64,000 bases of DNA from Lycorma delicatula (Eukaryota; Arthropoda; Insecta; Hemiptera; Fulgoridae), in assembly GCF_047948215.1 (NCBI RefSeq), contig NC_134456.1, forward strand, positions 78,172,515-78,236,514, given 5' to 3'. A model generated the notes under the pieces. The model was given only the letters and a program-made list of their open reading frames with translations, was not told the DNA's origin and ran no database searches. Shown piece by piece: positions 12,484-25,494 of the stretch; position 1 is the stretch's first letter; each line of letters starts with the position of its first letter. A program made the position numbers and the translations under genes.

Positions 12484-12720
12484 GGCTCACATTCCTGGCC
12501 ACCAAGATATCTTGGTCTTTGCTGTCTTTAGTTATTTGCGTCTGAGGACGGATGAAAAATATTGTACAAAAATACATTCTCTTGAGGAATGAATTGTCTG
12601 CATTATTGATGCGGCTGAGCAACTTTGGAACGCCTTGAACAACTTAAAAAACCAACAAAAGCAGTATACAAGCGTGCTAAGAAATGTGTTAAAAATGACG
12701 GCTTAATTACAAAATTAAAT
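12484..12720 (+). pseudogene. Degenerate transposase C-terminus (DD41D mariner type)
   Basis: Plus-strand scraps read SWPPR near the start, then KYCTKIHSLEE and IIDAAEQLWNAL, and finally KRAKKCVKN in another frame. The order WPPRSPDL .. VY.. SLEEL...I..A .. R...C is that of the C-terminal tail of the same transposase family seen at 22.7 and 27.7 kb. The DFFLWG motif is lost. No TIR was found. It is a very old remnant. Confidence 0.45.
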
Positions 12721-13020
12721 ATGTACTATTTAATAATTGTTTTTAAAAGGAAAATATTTAAGTTGTTAGAATATATAATCTAAACAGTAATTTTCTTTGA
12801 TGTATAAAAAAAAAGTTATTACACGATTTCACAGGGAACATCATAGATATTAAAAAGAAAAAAAATTAAAACATGGGTATGGGAAGTTAAAACTAAATGC
12901 TCATTAAAATATATGCATTGTTAAAAATAACGATATTCTAATGTGGAATCAAAACGTATAGTATTATGTTAGTAGCTGAAACAGAAAAACATTCAAATTC
13001 TGTTAATTAAAAATCTGATA
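12721..13020. other. AT-rich spacer
   Basis: Nothing was recognised. Confidence 0.4.
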
Positions 13021-13021
13021 T

Positions 13022-13700
13022 GGACACCGCATACTTCCTTGTATGCCTATTAAATTACATATAGATTTTTTTTTTTTTTTTTAATGAAAAGTGCTTAAGA
13101 TTTTATTTCATTAATAACTTCTGATATTTTTTCATATTTTTTTCTATTGCTATTATTGAATTATTATTTATTGTAATTTTTTTACAATCAGAGGTTAGGA
13201 ATTAATATTTATCAATATATTTATTTTTTTAAAAAAAGGAGGTGAAGTCTGATTCGCCCTGTTAGATCCAAATATTTCATTAATTAAAGCTTCATTTGGC
13301 TATAACTCTGAAACCAATGAAGACAAATACCACTTATGATATACCGTTGAAGAGCTCTCAATGAGGGCTTATTACTGCAGTTAAGAAAAAGTCCAAAATC
13401 CAAAATTTTGAGATTTTGGGCTTTTTGGACACTTTTGGTTCAATCGATTACAATCAAAAGGGGAAGTGCACAACTAGATATTAAAACAATCTTAAATCCA
13501 TACTTTTAACATTCTACGGCTAATTGTTTTTGAGTTACGCGAGATACATACGTACGTACATATATACATACGTACTGACGTCGCGCCGAAACTAGTCAAA
13601 ATAGATTGAGGAGTGGTCAAAATGGATATTTCCGTTGAAAAATGAAAACCAAAATTTTTCGCGATCGCAATATTTCCTTTACTTCGTACAATTTCTTGAC
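13022..13700 (-). repeat. Interspersed repeat B, copy 1
   Basis: Near full-length reverse-complement copy of 44483-45172. Shared blocks, read on the minus strand, are 'gaagta.tgtacg' and 'attgcgatcgcg.aaa', an acgtacgt/atgtatgt tract, 'ctcg.at.aactcaaaaa', 'gattgtaatcgat', a duplicated 'ccaaaatc' A-rich centre, 'ataagtggta', 'aatgaaatatt', and the end 'taggc.tacaaggaagt'. About 680 bp; no reading frame. Family identity is unknown. Confidence 0.85.
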
Positions 13701-16018
13701 ATATCTATAATATCATAACGAGAAAACGTTTAAACATTCATGTTACTAGTCAAGTTTCTTACTAAACATATAACAACGATGAATGAAGCCCAGCTATGAT
13801 AACGCCCAATAATTTTTAAAATTACACTTAAAACTTAACTAGTATTCTCTGAAGTCTGCAGTAATTAATTCATAGGATATTTTGACCAGTTGTCTGAAAT
13901 ATTAATAATAGTAGCGGTATATTGATTGTAAATTTGTAATTAATTTACCTTTAGTTAACTAAAAGTTTGTTAGGAACATTAATATGTTAAAATAAGCTAT
14001 ATTATCGAACTTATCTTGATAGTACAAAAAGTTTAAAGTTTCTTACCTGCAATGCAGGTTATAATGTTTTGTATTAATTTAAACGTAAGTTAATATTTTT
14101 TTCGTTTATCGGTACAAATAATTTGTAACTAAATAAAGGAAATATAATTTTATTGTAAATGTTAATTTATCATTAAATAACGTGTAATATTTTTAATTAA
14201 AAGTTTACCTTAAATAAATAATTTTATAATTATACGGGGAAAAGTAAAATTACAAATAATACATCAAATTATTCGTATTATTTATTAAATGATCAATTTG
14301 TAGAAATAATTATTTTAGTAATTTAAATATCCTCGTTGTTAATTAACTTATATAAAATGCGCATAATATTACGTCGATTATGTCCTATTCAATACTTCGT
14401 TCAAGTGAATGTTTAAAATAATATTAAAATTATACATTGCAAGGTCTATTTAAAATCTTTTGTGATATTTTACCTAATCAATCATTTCTAATAATATTTT
14501 AATTACAAATAAAGCATTTATCAATTTTTTTTGTGAAATTTTAAACTGACGGCCATAAAATAAAATTTAAATATTTAAATGGGAAAAAGATTTCACTGAA
14601 ATATTTGTAGCATTAAAAAGTATAGTTTTACAACTGTTCATTAACCAGAGATTATGTTTGACACTTTTAAGCACCTTTCGCGTATTCCTTCACAAATTAG
14701 TCGCGATAGATATTTTTCGATGAATTTGCTTGGATCTTAAAATTTGCTTCATAGAAATGATAAATTTATCATTTTCTTCAGTAACGTTTATGGTACTTAT
14801 TTAATATTTGATCTAACAATTTATTTAACGTAATTCGTTTTTGTGTGGCATAATCTGATTTTTCGTTATTACAGTTTAAATAATATTTATAAAAAGAAAA
14901 GAAAACAATGATTAAATCTTCAGTATGATGGAAAAATATTTTGTCTTATATTTAGTAATATAGATTTTTAAAATTCTACCTTTTATTAAATATTATAATA
15001 TTTTGTATTTTGTGACGTAATTCAAATACGTTTATCATGGTTTCTCTTGGTCGTCTATAAAAATGCTAATTCAGTTTCAGTTTAATGTTGAATATTTTAT
15101 AGTAGATGGTATTTTGTTAAAAAAAAAAAAGGATAATAAATATATAAAACGTAAAAGAGGGTGGAAAAATATTTAAAACTACATGAGAAACTGTAAAGAA
15201 AAATTAGGATCTTCAAGGTACTTCGAGTCTTCGAACTTGGTACCAGTCCCGTTGATAACATAAAGAAACCGTGAAAAATTGAAGTCATTCCAATTTTCTC
15301 CGAATGGACCAAGCTGGAGGGTTCGAAAAAGGGTTTAAATGTAAAATCAAAGATCAGCTGCTGAACAGATTCAATCCGAAAATTCCATAAACAATAGTCT
15401 AATTGCATGAAAGAAAAGGCCTGCAATGAACTGCATTACTCATAACTCATAAAGAAAATTTAATAATTTACGCACCTGATCAAAATAGAAAGCCAAAAGG
15501 GTGGCTTTTCAAAAACGTTTTGAAGAATATGTTTGTTTTTGACTTTTTGGAAATTTGGTGGCTCGTGCCTCAGGTTTTTTTTATAATGAATAAAATATTC
15601 ACTGAAATTATTTTAAATAAATTAAAATAAAAATTTTAAAGAAATTTTTGTTTTTTTCCCTTAAATTTGGGTGCTTTCCATCAAGATAGTATTATGCAAT
15701 TTACTGAATTTTTTAGGTAACAAAAAAAGTTCTGAGTTTTAAAAATTTGAACTTGCAAACTTCTTTTTTCATTTTGGGGCTTCCATATTCAAGGGGAAGC
15801 GGGTATAATTAAATTTTAACAGAATAATGATGATAATAAACCTATAAAAATAATTTTTTTAAATTTCCTAAATAATACCAAGGTACAGCCATAATTCTAA
15901 GTAAATAAAGTTGTAATTTTCTAGGAAGGGGGAGAAAACTTTTGGCTAATTTTTTTCTTTAGAAATACGGAAGATTAAGGGCTATCAAATAATAAAATGT
16001 TTAACATTTTAAAATCAA
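13701..16018. other. Long AT-rich stretch, one unassigned frame
   Basis: No family was recognised. A minus-strand open frame of 109 codons at 15097-15426 (Phe/Ser/Leu-rich, ending in a hydrophobic stretch) is the longest in the region. It has no motif I know and starts inside a sequence that is not obviously codon-biased, so I leave it uncalled. Around 15480-15800 the plus strand has several short open pieces, again without recognisable motifs. Confidence 0.4.
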
Positions 16019-16020
16019 TA

Positions 16021-16165
16021 GGTAGTGGTAGCATCTCAGCTTTTCATCCGGAGGTCCCGAGTTTGAATCCCGGTCAGGCAAGACATTTTCACACTCTACA
16101 AAAATTGTCATTCATCTCATCCTCTGAATCAGCACGTAATGGTGGTCCCGGAGGATAAAAAAAAT
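16021..16165 (+). mobile_element. tRNA-derived SINE family E, copy 1
   Basis: The tRNA-like head holds 'ggtagtggtagc' and a B-box-like 'gtttgaatcccgg' (consensus in the family GGTTCGAATCC). The family body follows: 'gacattttcacac', 'tcatctcatcctctgaa' and 'ggtggtcccggagg', then an A-rich tail at about 16157. Other copies are at 39989, 48646 and 51995. The head resembles a tRNA, but this is a retroposed copy and not a working tRNA gene. Confidence 0.85.
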
Positions 16166-16600
16166 GGAATGGGTAACTGGAAGATGGATATAAATTAAAA
16201 AAAATTTTAAATACTAAAACAAAATATTTTTTGGTTACCACAAACGATTCACTGGAGTGGGATGGGCAATAAAATTTTATAGTGGTTTGAAGGCCTATGA
16301 TGTAGAAGATATAGATGCAAAAATACTCCCATTAACTTCTTTTCTGAAGCAAGATATAGCTAAAAAAGGAAAAATGTATAAAGTCATTGTTTCGAGAGGA
16401 AGGTGAATTAAAATTTTTTGATAATTTTAGATCTTGAAAAAAACTTTTTGTAAGAAAATATTTTCTATAATGTCCGAATAAAGATTTGAAATTTTATTTC
16501 GGCCAAAACATATCCACCCCTTTTTCAAAATTTCGCAAAAAATTTACTAAATTTTTTCCCCTAAAGGAAGAATTTGTCCTTATTTGAAGATTGAATAAAA
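16166..16600 (+). other. Unrecognised open reading fragment (16232-16405)
   Basis: About 57 open codons on the plus strand contain FTGVGWAIKFYSGL, then YDVEDIDAKILPL and IAKKGKMYKVIVSRGR before a stop. The residue make-up looks more protein-like than the surrounding AT-rich DNA, but I recognise no family. There is no plausible upstream start, as the frame simply opens. It could be a scrap of an unidentified element. Confidence 0.25.
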
Positions 16601-16925
16601 TCGGTCAATGGGGTCCACAGTTATAAAAACGAAATACAAGCCAAAAACATACATGCGTACATCGTACGTACGTATTATGCAAGCACAAATGTCTATCATA
16701 CAAAAATAATTTTTTGGATTTGGAGCATTAGAATTATTTTTTTTCGCAGATAATTTACAATTTCTTTAAATCTACTATTTTTTTATTAATTTTTCTGTTT
16801 CCTTAAGGCAAAAAAAATAAAAAAGAGCTATCTTTTTAGATTTTATTTTTACCAGTCTACATATTTTCTCTTTTACATTGCTGTTATACACGTATATAGC
16901 ACTATAGCTGGGAAAGTAAAAACGA
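16601..16925 (-). repeat. Possible diverged relative of repeat A
   Basis: On the minus strand it opens with 'actttcccagctatag' and runs through a cgtacgtacg/atgtatg tract to 'accgattttattcaa', echoing in order the 'tttcccg', 'acgtgtgtgtacg' and 'gaccgattttgacc' landmarks of repeat A. The intervening sequence does not align by eye. Confidence 0.35.
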
Positions 16926-17948
16926 AAACTAATTTTTTTCAACTTATATCTTTAACAGCTATCTCTGACAGAACGCGATTTGATGGCAAATCGAAAATTT
17001 TATATTGTAAAATAACAAGTTGTTGTACAATTTAGAATTTATAGGTAAATGAAAGATTTGAATGAATGTCATTATCCCTTACAAGAAATAAGGTTTACAT
17101 TTTTTTCGATTTTGGAAATAAATAGCTGAGGTATGACAAAAGTAAATTTTGAACTACTAAAAAGTTTAAATCAGGTGTAACTCAACTATGTTTTGATAGA
17201 ATCGTTTCATTTTTTATTTATTTATGATTTATACGTCGCTTCGTTGTAGTAATGTGTATTCTGTTAACGAATACAGAGATGAGTTTCATAAAAACATATC
17301 TAAACAATGAGAATTCGTATAAGTTTACAAGGAAATCGTAGGTGAGTGCCTTATTTAAGATGAATAATATATGCATGGGTAGGGTGTCATTTTATTAAAT
17401 AGAGTGTATGGTGTTTTCCACGCGATGTATTCTGATGACATAAAGCAGGAAAAATTTGCATTTAGAAAAGAGTCTGGCCTTAAGTGAAGGGTGTTGTGGT
17501 TATTGTCCAATTGATGCGGAGGACGAGTATTAATATAAACAAAACAACTCCCTTTTTTTTATTTTATGTATCACTAAATACATAATACATAAGATAATAC
17601 TAAAGAATACATAAGATAAATAAAGCTAATACATAAGATTACTGAAGATATTTTGAGATGAAGGTAATAGCCAATACAATAAAAACTTCATGTCAAGCAT
17701 TGTGAAAAATGCAGGTGACCTATAGTGTATCAACAGTTTTAAGGGGTTATTTTATAATTTAAAAACAAAAAAAAGATTAACTTCATGGAAAAAAATTCTA
17801 TTAAAATTGAAAACAGACCACAATATAAGACGGAATTCTTGTCTTGATATTTTATTTACGTGACATATTGATAGAATTAAAACAAAAGACCAAATTATAT
17901 AAAAATTTTTAGTTACCATACACTGTTTTTTGCAAAACAGAATGTAAA
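16926..17948. other. AT-rich stretch without recognisable feature
   Basis: Apart from an irregular 'ataaga/acataa' repetition at about 17580-17645, nothing was recognised. Confidence 0.5.
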
Positions 17949-17982
17949 ACATTTTCATGTTTTCATGAAAACATGAAAATGT
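17949..17982. repeat. Perfect 34-bp palindrome
   Basis: The 34 bases from 'acattttcatg' to 'catgaaaatgt' equal their own reverse complement with no spacer. They also contain internal copies of ttttcatg/catgaaaa. No repeat partner was seen in the window. Confidence 0.95.
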
Positions 17983-18035
17983 AAAAAAAAACATAATCAA
18001 ATTTTTGAAAAGATTTTTGCGGAAGAAGACTTTTC

Positions 18036-18575
18036 TTTTTTCCTGCTTATCCTCCGGGCATTAACGTCAGGTATTACTTGAGAGGATGAATGAGGATAAT
18101 ATGTATGAGTGTAAGTGAAGAGTAGTCTTGTACGGTCTCACGTAGACCATTTCTAACCCACCTTTTGGTCTAGTGGTGAACACGTCTTCCGAAATCAGCT
18201 AATTTGAAAGTCGAGAGTTACAGCGTTCAAGTTCGAGTAAAGTAGTTATTTTTACACGGATTTGAATACTACATCGTGGATACCGGTGTTCGGATTTCAA
18301 TTATCAACACATCTCAGGAATGGTCGAACTGAGACTGTACAAGACTACACTTCATTTACACTCATACATATCATTCTCATTCATCCTTTGAAGTATTATC
18401 TGAAAGGTAATTACCGGAGGCTAAACAGAAAAAAGAAAGAAAGGTCGCCCCACTTCTGAGATGTGCGGTTATTTGAAACCGAACCACCAAAGAACACTGG
18501 TATCCACGATCTAGTATTCAAATCCGTATAAAAGTAATTCTGCCTTTACTAGGACTTTATTCGCAAGAAGACCGA
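18036..18575 (-). mobile_element. SINE family F on minus strand, split by another SINE
   Basis: The pieces 18036-18154 and 18453-18575 together make one minus-strand family F element. The first holds the 3' portion ('cctccgg', 'ggatgaatgagg', 'tagtcttgtac', 'accatttct'). The second resumes at 'cttctgagatgtgcgg' and runs through 'ggtatccacgatctag' to 'actaggactt'. The complete copies at 41820 and 54027 are uninterrupted at this point, so the intervening 300 bases are an insertion. Confidence 0.85.
18155..18452 (+). mobile_element. Full-length tRNA-derived SINE family F inserted in a SINE
   Basis: The head has a tRNA-like A box ('tggtctagtggtgaa') and a B-box-like 'gttcaagttcg'. The body follows with 'cggatttgaatac', 'cgtggataccggtgtt', 'acacatctcaggaatggtcg' and 'tgtacaagactac', ending in 'ccggaggctaaacag' and an A/G-rich tail ('aaaaaagaaagaaagg'). 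It lies opposite in strand to its host SINE. The host bases 'ttct' occur on both sides, consistent with a short target duplication. Confidence 0.85.
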
Positions 18576-20394
18576 CTATTTGTTTCCGATGCCCTTACTA
18601 TTTCGCAGAAATTAACGCATTTATTTCCAAAGTTTAACGTTTGAAGTACAAAGTAAGTACGTTTGATTAACGAGTAGACTACATACAAGCATCAGTTTAA
18701 ACTCACTCACCATTATGACTCATTGTATAAGCGCGTATGAAAAATGCATCACTACAGAGTCAACATTATCTCAAATTCAAGTTTTGTTGTCTATTGCCGG
18801 ACCTTAAATTGAGCGTAACTCAGATACAAATCAACCAAACTTCATAAAATTGTTACTTTTTACTTACACACACACGCGCGTGCGCCTGTATATATATATA
18901 TAAGGAAATTACATTTTAAGTGAATGGTATTTTCGTACTCCTCGAATCTCAAGCGTAAAGAAAATTCAATTTCATCCCCTAATTCCACCGTGCGACCGAA
19001 AGTAATACCGCATTTTCTTTGGAAAGTGGGTAAAATATTATTTATAATATTCCGAAAAAAATTTTTTTATGTTTAACAAAATTCTGTCCGGATAAACATT
19101 TTATGAATTAATTAATTCACTACAAAACCTTACAAAAATATTGTGCGGAGGAAGTTTTTTAAATTTTTTGTTAGAAAATGTTAATTTAATTTTTATTTTT
19201 ATTTTGCTAGTTGCATACCTACTTATTTCTGAGAGACCTATATAATTTTTTTTTTTAGAATTTCTTTTTGATCTGAACCAGTGTGATCCAAATTTAGATG
19301 ATGTAAAATAAATTAAAAATAAAATTATTTAATAAAATGAAATAAGAAAATTAATATAGAAATGATAATATAATAATTTAATATAGAAATGAAATAATAC
19401 GTAAATAATTATACATTTTAATATTATGAAAACTTAATTATTATTCCATGAGCAATGAAACTAAATTATATTAAAAACAAGCACATCTTAGAATATATTT
19501 CATGTAATTATTATTTGCTTATACATTTATCCATTTAGAATATATTTTGCAAACATGAACCTACATAATATAATAGTTTCATTAAGAAATAATTAAATGT
19601 AGCAGTTCACTGTAGAAAATATTTCATTTGTTAATACAGACGACAGAATGCGTGCAGGAATCGCATCAGAAACAAAAATACTATACATGTTCTTTTATGG
19701 AAACGTTGACATTTCTACTTTTACGACTTTTCTTGATTTTTATGTGAAATAATATTTGTAGTAATGTTTAAAAAAAAAATAATAGTAATACTAATAAAAG
19801 GGAAAATATATTTTCAGCCTAGTCACGCGAAATTAAATTAACATTTATATTACTTAAAATATATTATATCAGTGTTTAATCGTAAGCACGTATTCAGTTG
19901 TAATATTTCTACAGTATATCAACTGGCTAGGTTTATCTCATGCAACGGTAATTGGTTGATAAATAAAATATAGTTTTTTATCAGGACATGGAATTTTTTT
20001 ACAATAATTACATTTTATTGATTTTATCGAATTTTAAATTACAATAATCCTTTGGTAAATAATATAAAATATTGAATTCATAGAAAATTATTTTTTTGTT
20101 GTTGAAATATTTGAAAAATTTTTCAAAACAAGCGTTTTTATTTCTAATATAATAAATAGTTCTGTTTAATGATAAAGGTAAACAATTTTATGAATTTTAT
20201 TTATTTTTCAAGTTTTGATTTAAGTTAAATTATATTTTTTAGTTAAATGAATAATATTGCAAATTTCATATATGTTTTTCTCTTCATATAAACATATGAG
20301 GCTGATGTATTTAAAAATAATTGGCTGAAAAAGATATAGGTATGTTTATAAGAAGAAATTTTATAAATATTTAACACTGTACATTTTTTTTTGT
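18576..20394. other. AT-rich stretch with CA/CG/TA simple repeat
   Basis: A mixed cacacg/cgcgtg/tatata tract lies at 18866-18902. The sequence around 18785-19080 looks like a dispersed non-coding repeat of the A/C style ('gcgtaactcagataca'), but no copy was matched. No gene was recognised. Confidence 0.45.
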
Positions 20395-20490
20395 GCTCAA
20401 TAACAATTACAATTACAATCGGCTCTCCTGCGGAACCATAAGTAAGTTCCCGACAAAAGCATGTGATAAGAAGGTCCTTAAGGAACCCCC
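20395..20490 (-). mobile_element. Short LINE 3' tail with attgta repeats
   Basis: On the minus strand a GC-richer block ('gggggttccttaagg', 'cttttgtcgggaactt', 'ggttccgcaggagagcc') ends in repeated 'attgtaattgtaattgt'. Short tandem tails of this kind terminate I-, R1- and CR1-type LINEs that lack poly(A). The block is under 100 bp, so clade and boundaries are uncertain. Confidence 0.4.
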
Positions 20491-20819
20491 AAAATAAATA
20501 ATACACAATAAATAGTTGGAAGCAAACTTAGTCAAATATGAAATTTCAAGCTCAGTCATAAATCACAAACCATTATCACATTGTAAATTTAAAAATTATT
20601 TTATTATTATCATACTACAACCAAGAAAAAGATTCTAATAAACTTTCAGAAGCCACTTAACAATAAATTAATTTAATCCTTAAAAATGATAAATTCAATT
20701 TATTACAAGAAAGAGAAAGCTATTGTTAGTATTTTAATGTGCTATGAGGATTATTAATAAGAATAACGGTTCATATTGTTATTGTTTAAAAACAGCCTGG
20801 TTCCATTCATTTCACACTA

Positions 20820-20894
<75 letters not shown>

Positions 20895-21625
20895 AAATAC
20901 AGTATGAAGTCGACACGAAAACATGTTCAAAGCCTTTTCTCAAAAAACTTGGAAAGATTTTAGATAAAAGAGGTTGAAATATTAAAATAATATTTTAATT
21001 ATTTGATATTTAAGAATATAATCCTAGTTAGGGAAAAAATAATAATATTTCACCAATAAAGGAGAGCTTTTATGAAAAAATGATATTAATATTTAACATA
21101 TCCTTAAAATTACTGAAAAATAAATTTTCCGATTTTTATATGAATAAAAAATAAAACAGCACTCAATACAATATTCTAAAAATATCTGATTTTATGAATT
21201 TTTTTTTATATTGAATACAAACTTGGAAATATAAAACATAAATACACGTATGGGAGAAATGTAAACTTTACAAAACACCTACTTAGAAATATATTATTAT
21301 ATTTTTAATGTATAGGTAAATAACGGACGTTTCCACTGAATGTTGCTTCTTATTTACTCTGCATTATAAGTGCAATGCAGGAAAAAAATCATCTTTAATA
21401 TATAATGGATTATTTCAGTAATGTTCTAATAAAAGAAAGATATAACACGTTTCAATTGAATGGAGTATCATCACATTTTCCTTTACGGAAAACTTTTAAA
21501 TAGAAAATTTCCTAACAACAAATGTAGGTTAACTGGGCTTCCAGGTACCTGGACCGTACCTGATGCTCTCAAGAAATATTCAATAATAGTAGATTTCTTT
21601 TATATAAGGAACAGCATTCTAAAAA
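20491..21625. other. AT-rich stretch with long (TA)n tract
   Basis: Positions 20820-20889 are essentially uninterrupted AT/TA repeats (about 34 units). Otherwise nothing was recognised. Confidence 0.6.
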
Positions 21626-21626
21626 T

Positions 21627-22482
21627 ATAAACGCTGTATTTATATTTATATGTATTTATTTATATTACCTGAATTTTTACCAAGGAGGAGGAATTGGTGA
21701 ATGACATGCGGAAGATCCCTGGGGACTCGGTAACGATCGATGTCCTCTTCCTGAGGTCGTCATACGAAGAAACGAAGGTGGCGGTTCCACCTCTGCTGGC
21801 TGATCAGTTGCTGAAGGTTGGGCGATTTCGCATCGGTTGGGTGTCCTGTCAAGTGTCAAAGAGGTCCGTCGAAGAGCGATGTTACCGGTGTTTGAGGGTA
21901 GGGCACCGGGCTGGATCTTGCAGCGATCCCGACAAAAGGGATCGTTGATTTAATCGTGGGGCTAAGAGGCACCTTCGAAAAGACTGTCAAACTGAGGCTA
22001 AATGCTCCTTATGTAAAGTTCGAGGGCATTCGCTTGAGGCCGTGGCTGTAGGACCAATAGAAAGAAACGAGACCCATCCGCCTTTGCTTTTGGGGACGAC
22101 CTAGGGTTGGTACAGTCTCGTCCAGGAGGGGTGGGAAGCTCAGTTGTCATGCTTTTGATGATTGGACGGGGACTCACTTTGAAACTTCATGACGGAGTGC
22201 AAAGAAAGACCGTAGTCCCGGTGGATGAGACTCCGTTGGGTTCCCTCATTAGAGGCATGGCGAATGATTAAAGAGCGAGTCCCGGCTACCTGGAGGGAAC
22301 CTTAGTTCCCTCCAGTAGTTAGTTCCCTCCTTAGTTCTGCCGGGGTAGTTTGAGGCGATGGCACTCCCTGGAGCTATGTACAAGCTTAGTTGCTGATCCG
22401 GCTCCCGGGTGGGGGGGGGGGATAAAAAAATGGGAACGATATAAAAATACATTGTATTAATAATAAACGCTATATTTATAGT
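21627..22482 (+). mobile_element. R1-like LINE block: ORF1 tail joined to 3' end
   Basis: A GC-rich insert in AT-rich DNA is bounded by near-identical direct repeats: 'ataaacgctgtatttata' at 21627-21644 and 'ataaacgctatatttata' at 22463-22480, one mismatch, consistent with a target-site duplication. Inside are the ORF1 relic (21671-22080), about 200 bases of 3'-like sequence with a 10-bp stem hairpin at 22290-22315, a G run at 22411-22420, and an A-rich end. The reverse-transcriptase ORF is completely missing, so this copy was either internally deleted or inserted as an ORF1-only form. Confidence 0.65.
21671..22080 (+). pseudogene. R1-clade LINE ORF1 relic with CCHC knuckles
   Basis: The open frame from about 21673 to the stop at 21946 reads VTIDVLFLRSSYEET.VAVPPLLA, then LLKVGRFRIGWVSCQV, then CYRCLRVGHRAGSC. 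This matches the C-terminal part of R1-type Gag-like ORF1 (…G.. IGWVVCRV… CFRCL.YGH.A..C). The first knuckle is intact (C-x2-C-x4-H-x4-C). After the stop the same frame continues with a second, damaged knuckle (GAKRHLRKDC) and a third (CSLCKVRGHS). The N-terminal half is missing. Confidence 0.8.
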
Positions 22483-22658
22483 GTGTTTTTTTCTTATCTG
22501 ACCAAACCACAATAAAGTTCAACCAACTTACATAGGAAATGCTTCAACATTTCAAGAATAATTAAGCCACTGTTTCGTAGATTCAATTTGAAGATAATTA
22601 ACATTCTAAGGTGGACAAATATAATTTATTTAGGTATAAAAAGACTTTTAATATAAAG

Positions 22659-23943
22659 AGTGTTCCGCTTAAAAGAGAACCATTAATCAGTAAATTATAC
22701 TACATTTATATTTTTGTTAAAATGCGTATATTGCGTATATTGAGATGAGTTAAATGATTTGGAAAAGGTTGGTACTACAGGTGTTGGAGTGAGGAGGAGT
22801 GTTTATTATCTACACATTTCAGTATTGCTAATCTGTATAGGTTGCGTAAGCATGTGTTTGGGTTTTTTTTAAAATGCGGTTACCTGTTAAAAAACGTTTA
22901 TTCGTGATGAAAACTTATTAAGAGACGAAATCTCATACTGCTTGTCGGCAAACGTTCAGGGAGAAATTTGAAAAGGAAGCACCAATGAAAAGGGTTATTA
23001 AGAAGTCAGTTAAAAGATTTTGTTAGACCAAAAACGTACCCAACACAGGTCAGTTTTAACGACGCAGATCGTACGAGTCATTAAAGCGGCAGTTACACGA
23101 TTGCATAAATCTTTGCGGTGTAAGTCGGAAAAGAATATTTCACTAGGTTCAGCTCCCACTTCAGTGATGAGAATGCTGAAATGTTATCCTTATTGAATGT
23201 AGATTTCCCATGAGCTAGCTAAAGCAGATTATGAATTATTACTACTGTCAACGGTTTAAGAACTTCATCAGAAGCCACTGGCATTTTAGATCAAGTTTCC
23301 GTCACAGATAAAGAGTGGTTTCACCTTGGTGTGTATATTAATAGTCCGAAATACTGAACTTGGGGTACTGAAAACCGTGACATTTTTCTTTGAATCTTTT
23401 CTATACCCATAACAACCAGGCGTATGGTGTGCGGTTTCAAGGCGACGAATAATAGAACCCTTGTTTTTTGAAAAAAAAAAACTGTGGATGCTGCCGTCTT
23501 CCAAGAAATTATCCATCAGTCATTCTCTTGATGCAAGAAGAGGAGCATGATGCTGGTTGCAACAGGACAGCGCCACTTGCCAAACAGCTCGCTTTTCTGC
23601 GGAGATGCTACAGGAGTTTTTGTAAATAAATCATTTTTAAAGGGTTGTGGCCACCAAGATCCTCTGATCTGAGAAGTCTAGACCTCTTTCTGTAGGGGTT
23701 ATTTAAAATGTTTCCTTTATAAATGCAATCCATACACCCTGCAGGGATTGACGGCAAACATTACCGACACCATCCAGGAAATAGACAGAGTACAGCTAAT
23801 AAGAGTAGCCATGAGCATGGTCAAACATGTGTAGAAATGGATGGACATCATTTTCAACACCTTCGTAAATTACTTTGTGTTTGTCAGTAAATTACTCTTT
23901 ATTGACTAAACTATGTGATGGGGCCTTTTTTAAGTTGAACACT
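22659..23943 (+). mobile_element. Degenerate Tc1/mariner (DD41D-type) element
   Basis: Ends 'agtgttccgcttaaaa' and (inverted) 'agtgttcaacttaaaa' form short TIRs about 1.28 kb apart, the usual length for this group. Plus-strand coding relics in order are an N-terminal helix-turn-helix region near 22900-23140 (FVMKTY, ETKSHTACRQTFREKF, IKKSVKRF), a linker near 23220, QQDSATC near 23560 (catalytic second Asp kept), and a decayed WPPRSPDL/DLFLWG block at 23640-23700. The tail is SMVKHV and HHFQ-like. Many stops and frameshifts are present; it is inactive. Confidence 0.85.
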
Positions 23944-25494
23944 AATATTTTTTTTTTTTTTTTTAACGAGCTATTTTCATTTCATTTTATACTTTTACAT
24001 ACACTGATAAATTGATCGGATTCATCAGTGTAGTGCCTGACCTAGTTAACTTTGCACAGTAAAAGTTTTTTAATGAAGAGTTCTATTATTTAGTTTATCA
24101 GTTTAAAGTAGATTGAAACTGATTTATCATGTACATTTTATTTTTAGAATTGTTAATTAATGAATACAAAACTTAATTATAAAGCAATTTAATTAAAATT
24201 AATTTTCTCAAAAAGTAGATAAGAATACTATTCACCCAAGATTAGAGGTGGGTAAGAAATTACTATGATATAATTTCTTGAAAATATTTTTAAGTTTAAT
24301 ATGATTAAAAAATAATCATTGAATACTTTAAAATAAAAGTAGAAGGAAAGAAAAGTATTCAAATTTTTGTTACTAAATTTTAAAATTTTACACAGTTTAG
24401 GGTATACATAATCGTATTGTTAGGTAAAAAAACTTTAAAGTAGCAGTATCAGCACATTTGTACAACTTAGGAAAAAGGCAGAATCAGCTTTCCTTAGTCA
24501 CCTCAAATCACAGTGTAAGAGCAAACTCGGTAAGAAGAGAGCTTTTTTTTACGTTTCTTAACAACTATTGTATCTTTCAACTAACTTCAGTCTACTTCTA
24601 ATTTTTGGGGCTGTCAAAACAATTTTCCAAGTTAATAAAATTCAACTTAAATGCTTTTGTCTGAAATCTTTTTTTATTTATTTACATATTTATTTAATAG
24701 TTTATACGATTTTGACGGCATAATATTTTACAAATCACTAAAACTTTGACACACGTTAGATATACCTGAATATGATAGTTTTACTTTCTTGATATTGCCA
24801 TAATTAAAAAAAATAATAATAATAAGTACAAATAAATCATTTTATAATTTATACAAAAATTCCTTTAAATAAAATTATTTTCCGTATTCAGTACCAAATA
24901 AGTAGCAACTTGCTGCTTTGTTTTTTTATTTTATAATAATAAATGATATATTAACAAATCGTTTTTCATAAGTTAAAATGTTTATAAATAAATATTCGAT
25001 GATTTATTTTATAACATTAATGCATCCATCGGTACTTAAAAACATAACATTATTAAATTTAATTTATTAAAATCTTTAGTAAAAAATATCATTTTTTTCT
25101 AATTTGATATTCATATTTATAGCCTATGCTGAGACAAAATTAACTAGATTTATATTTTATATATGTTTTGTTTATTACTAAATTTTTGCTTACAGAATTT
25201 TCTTGCTTGCAATGAAAAGTTTTAAGATTTTTTACATAACTACAAGGTTTAAATTTTAATTCTTAGTAAAAAACGTATTATAACTTTTAAATCAGTAAGT
25301 TATAAATTGAACCTTTTTTATTGTAAATTTATATGTGTTATTATTGTAATATTGTCTTTTTTGTTTACAACATTCAATAAATCATTTATTACAATAGGAT
25401 GAGAATAATTGTTTAACCAACTTACGTATTATCATATAAATTCAAATTATAATAAATAATTACAATAAATACTTATATAAATTTTATTTTGTAT
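23944..25494. other. AT-rich stretch without recognisable feature
   Basis: Only T-runs and AT-rich sequence are visible; no repeat partner was identified. Confidence 0.5.
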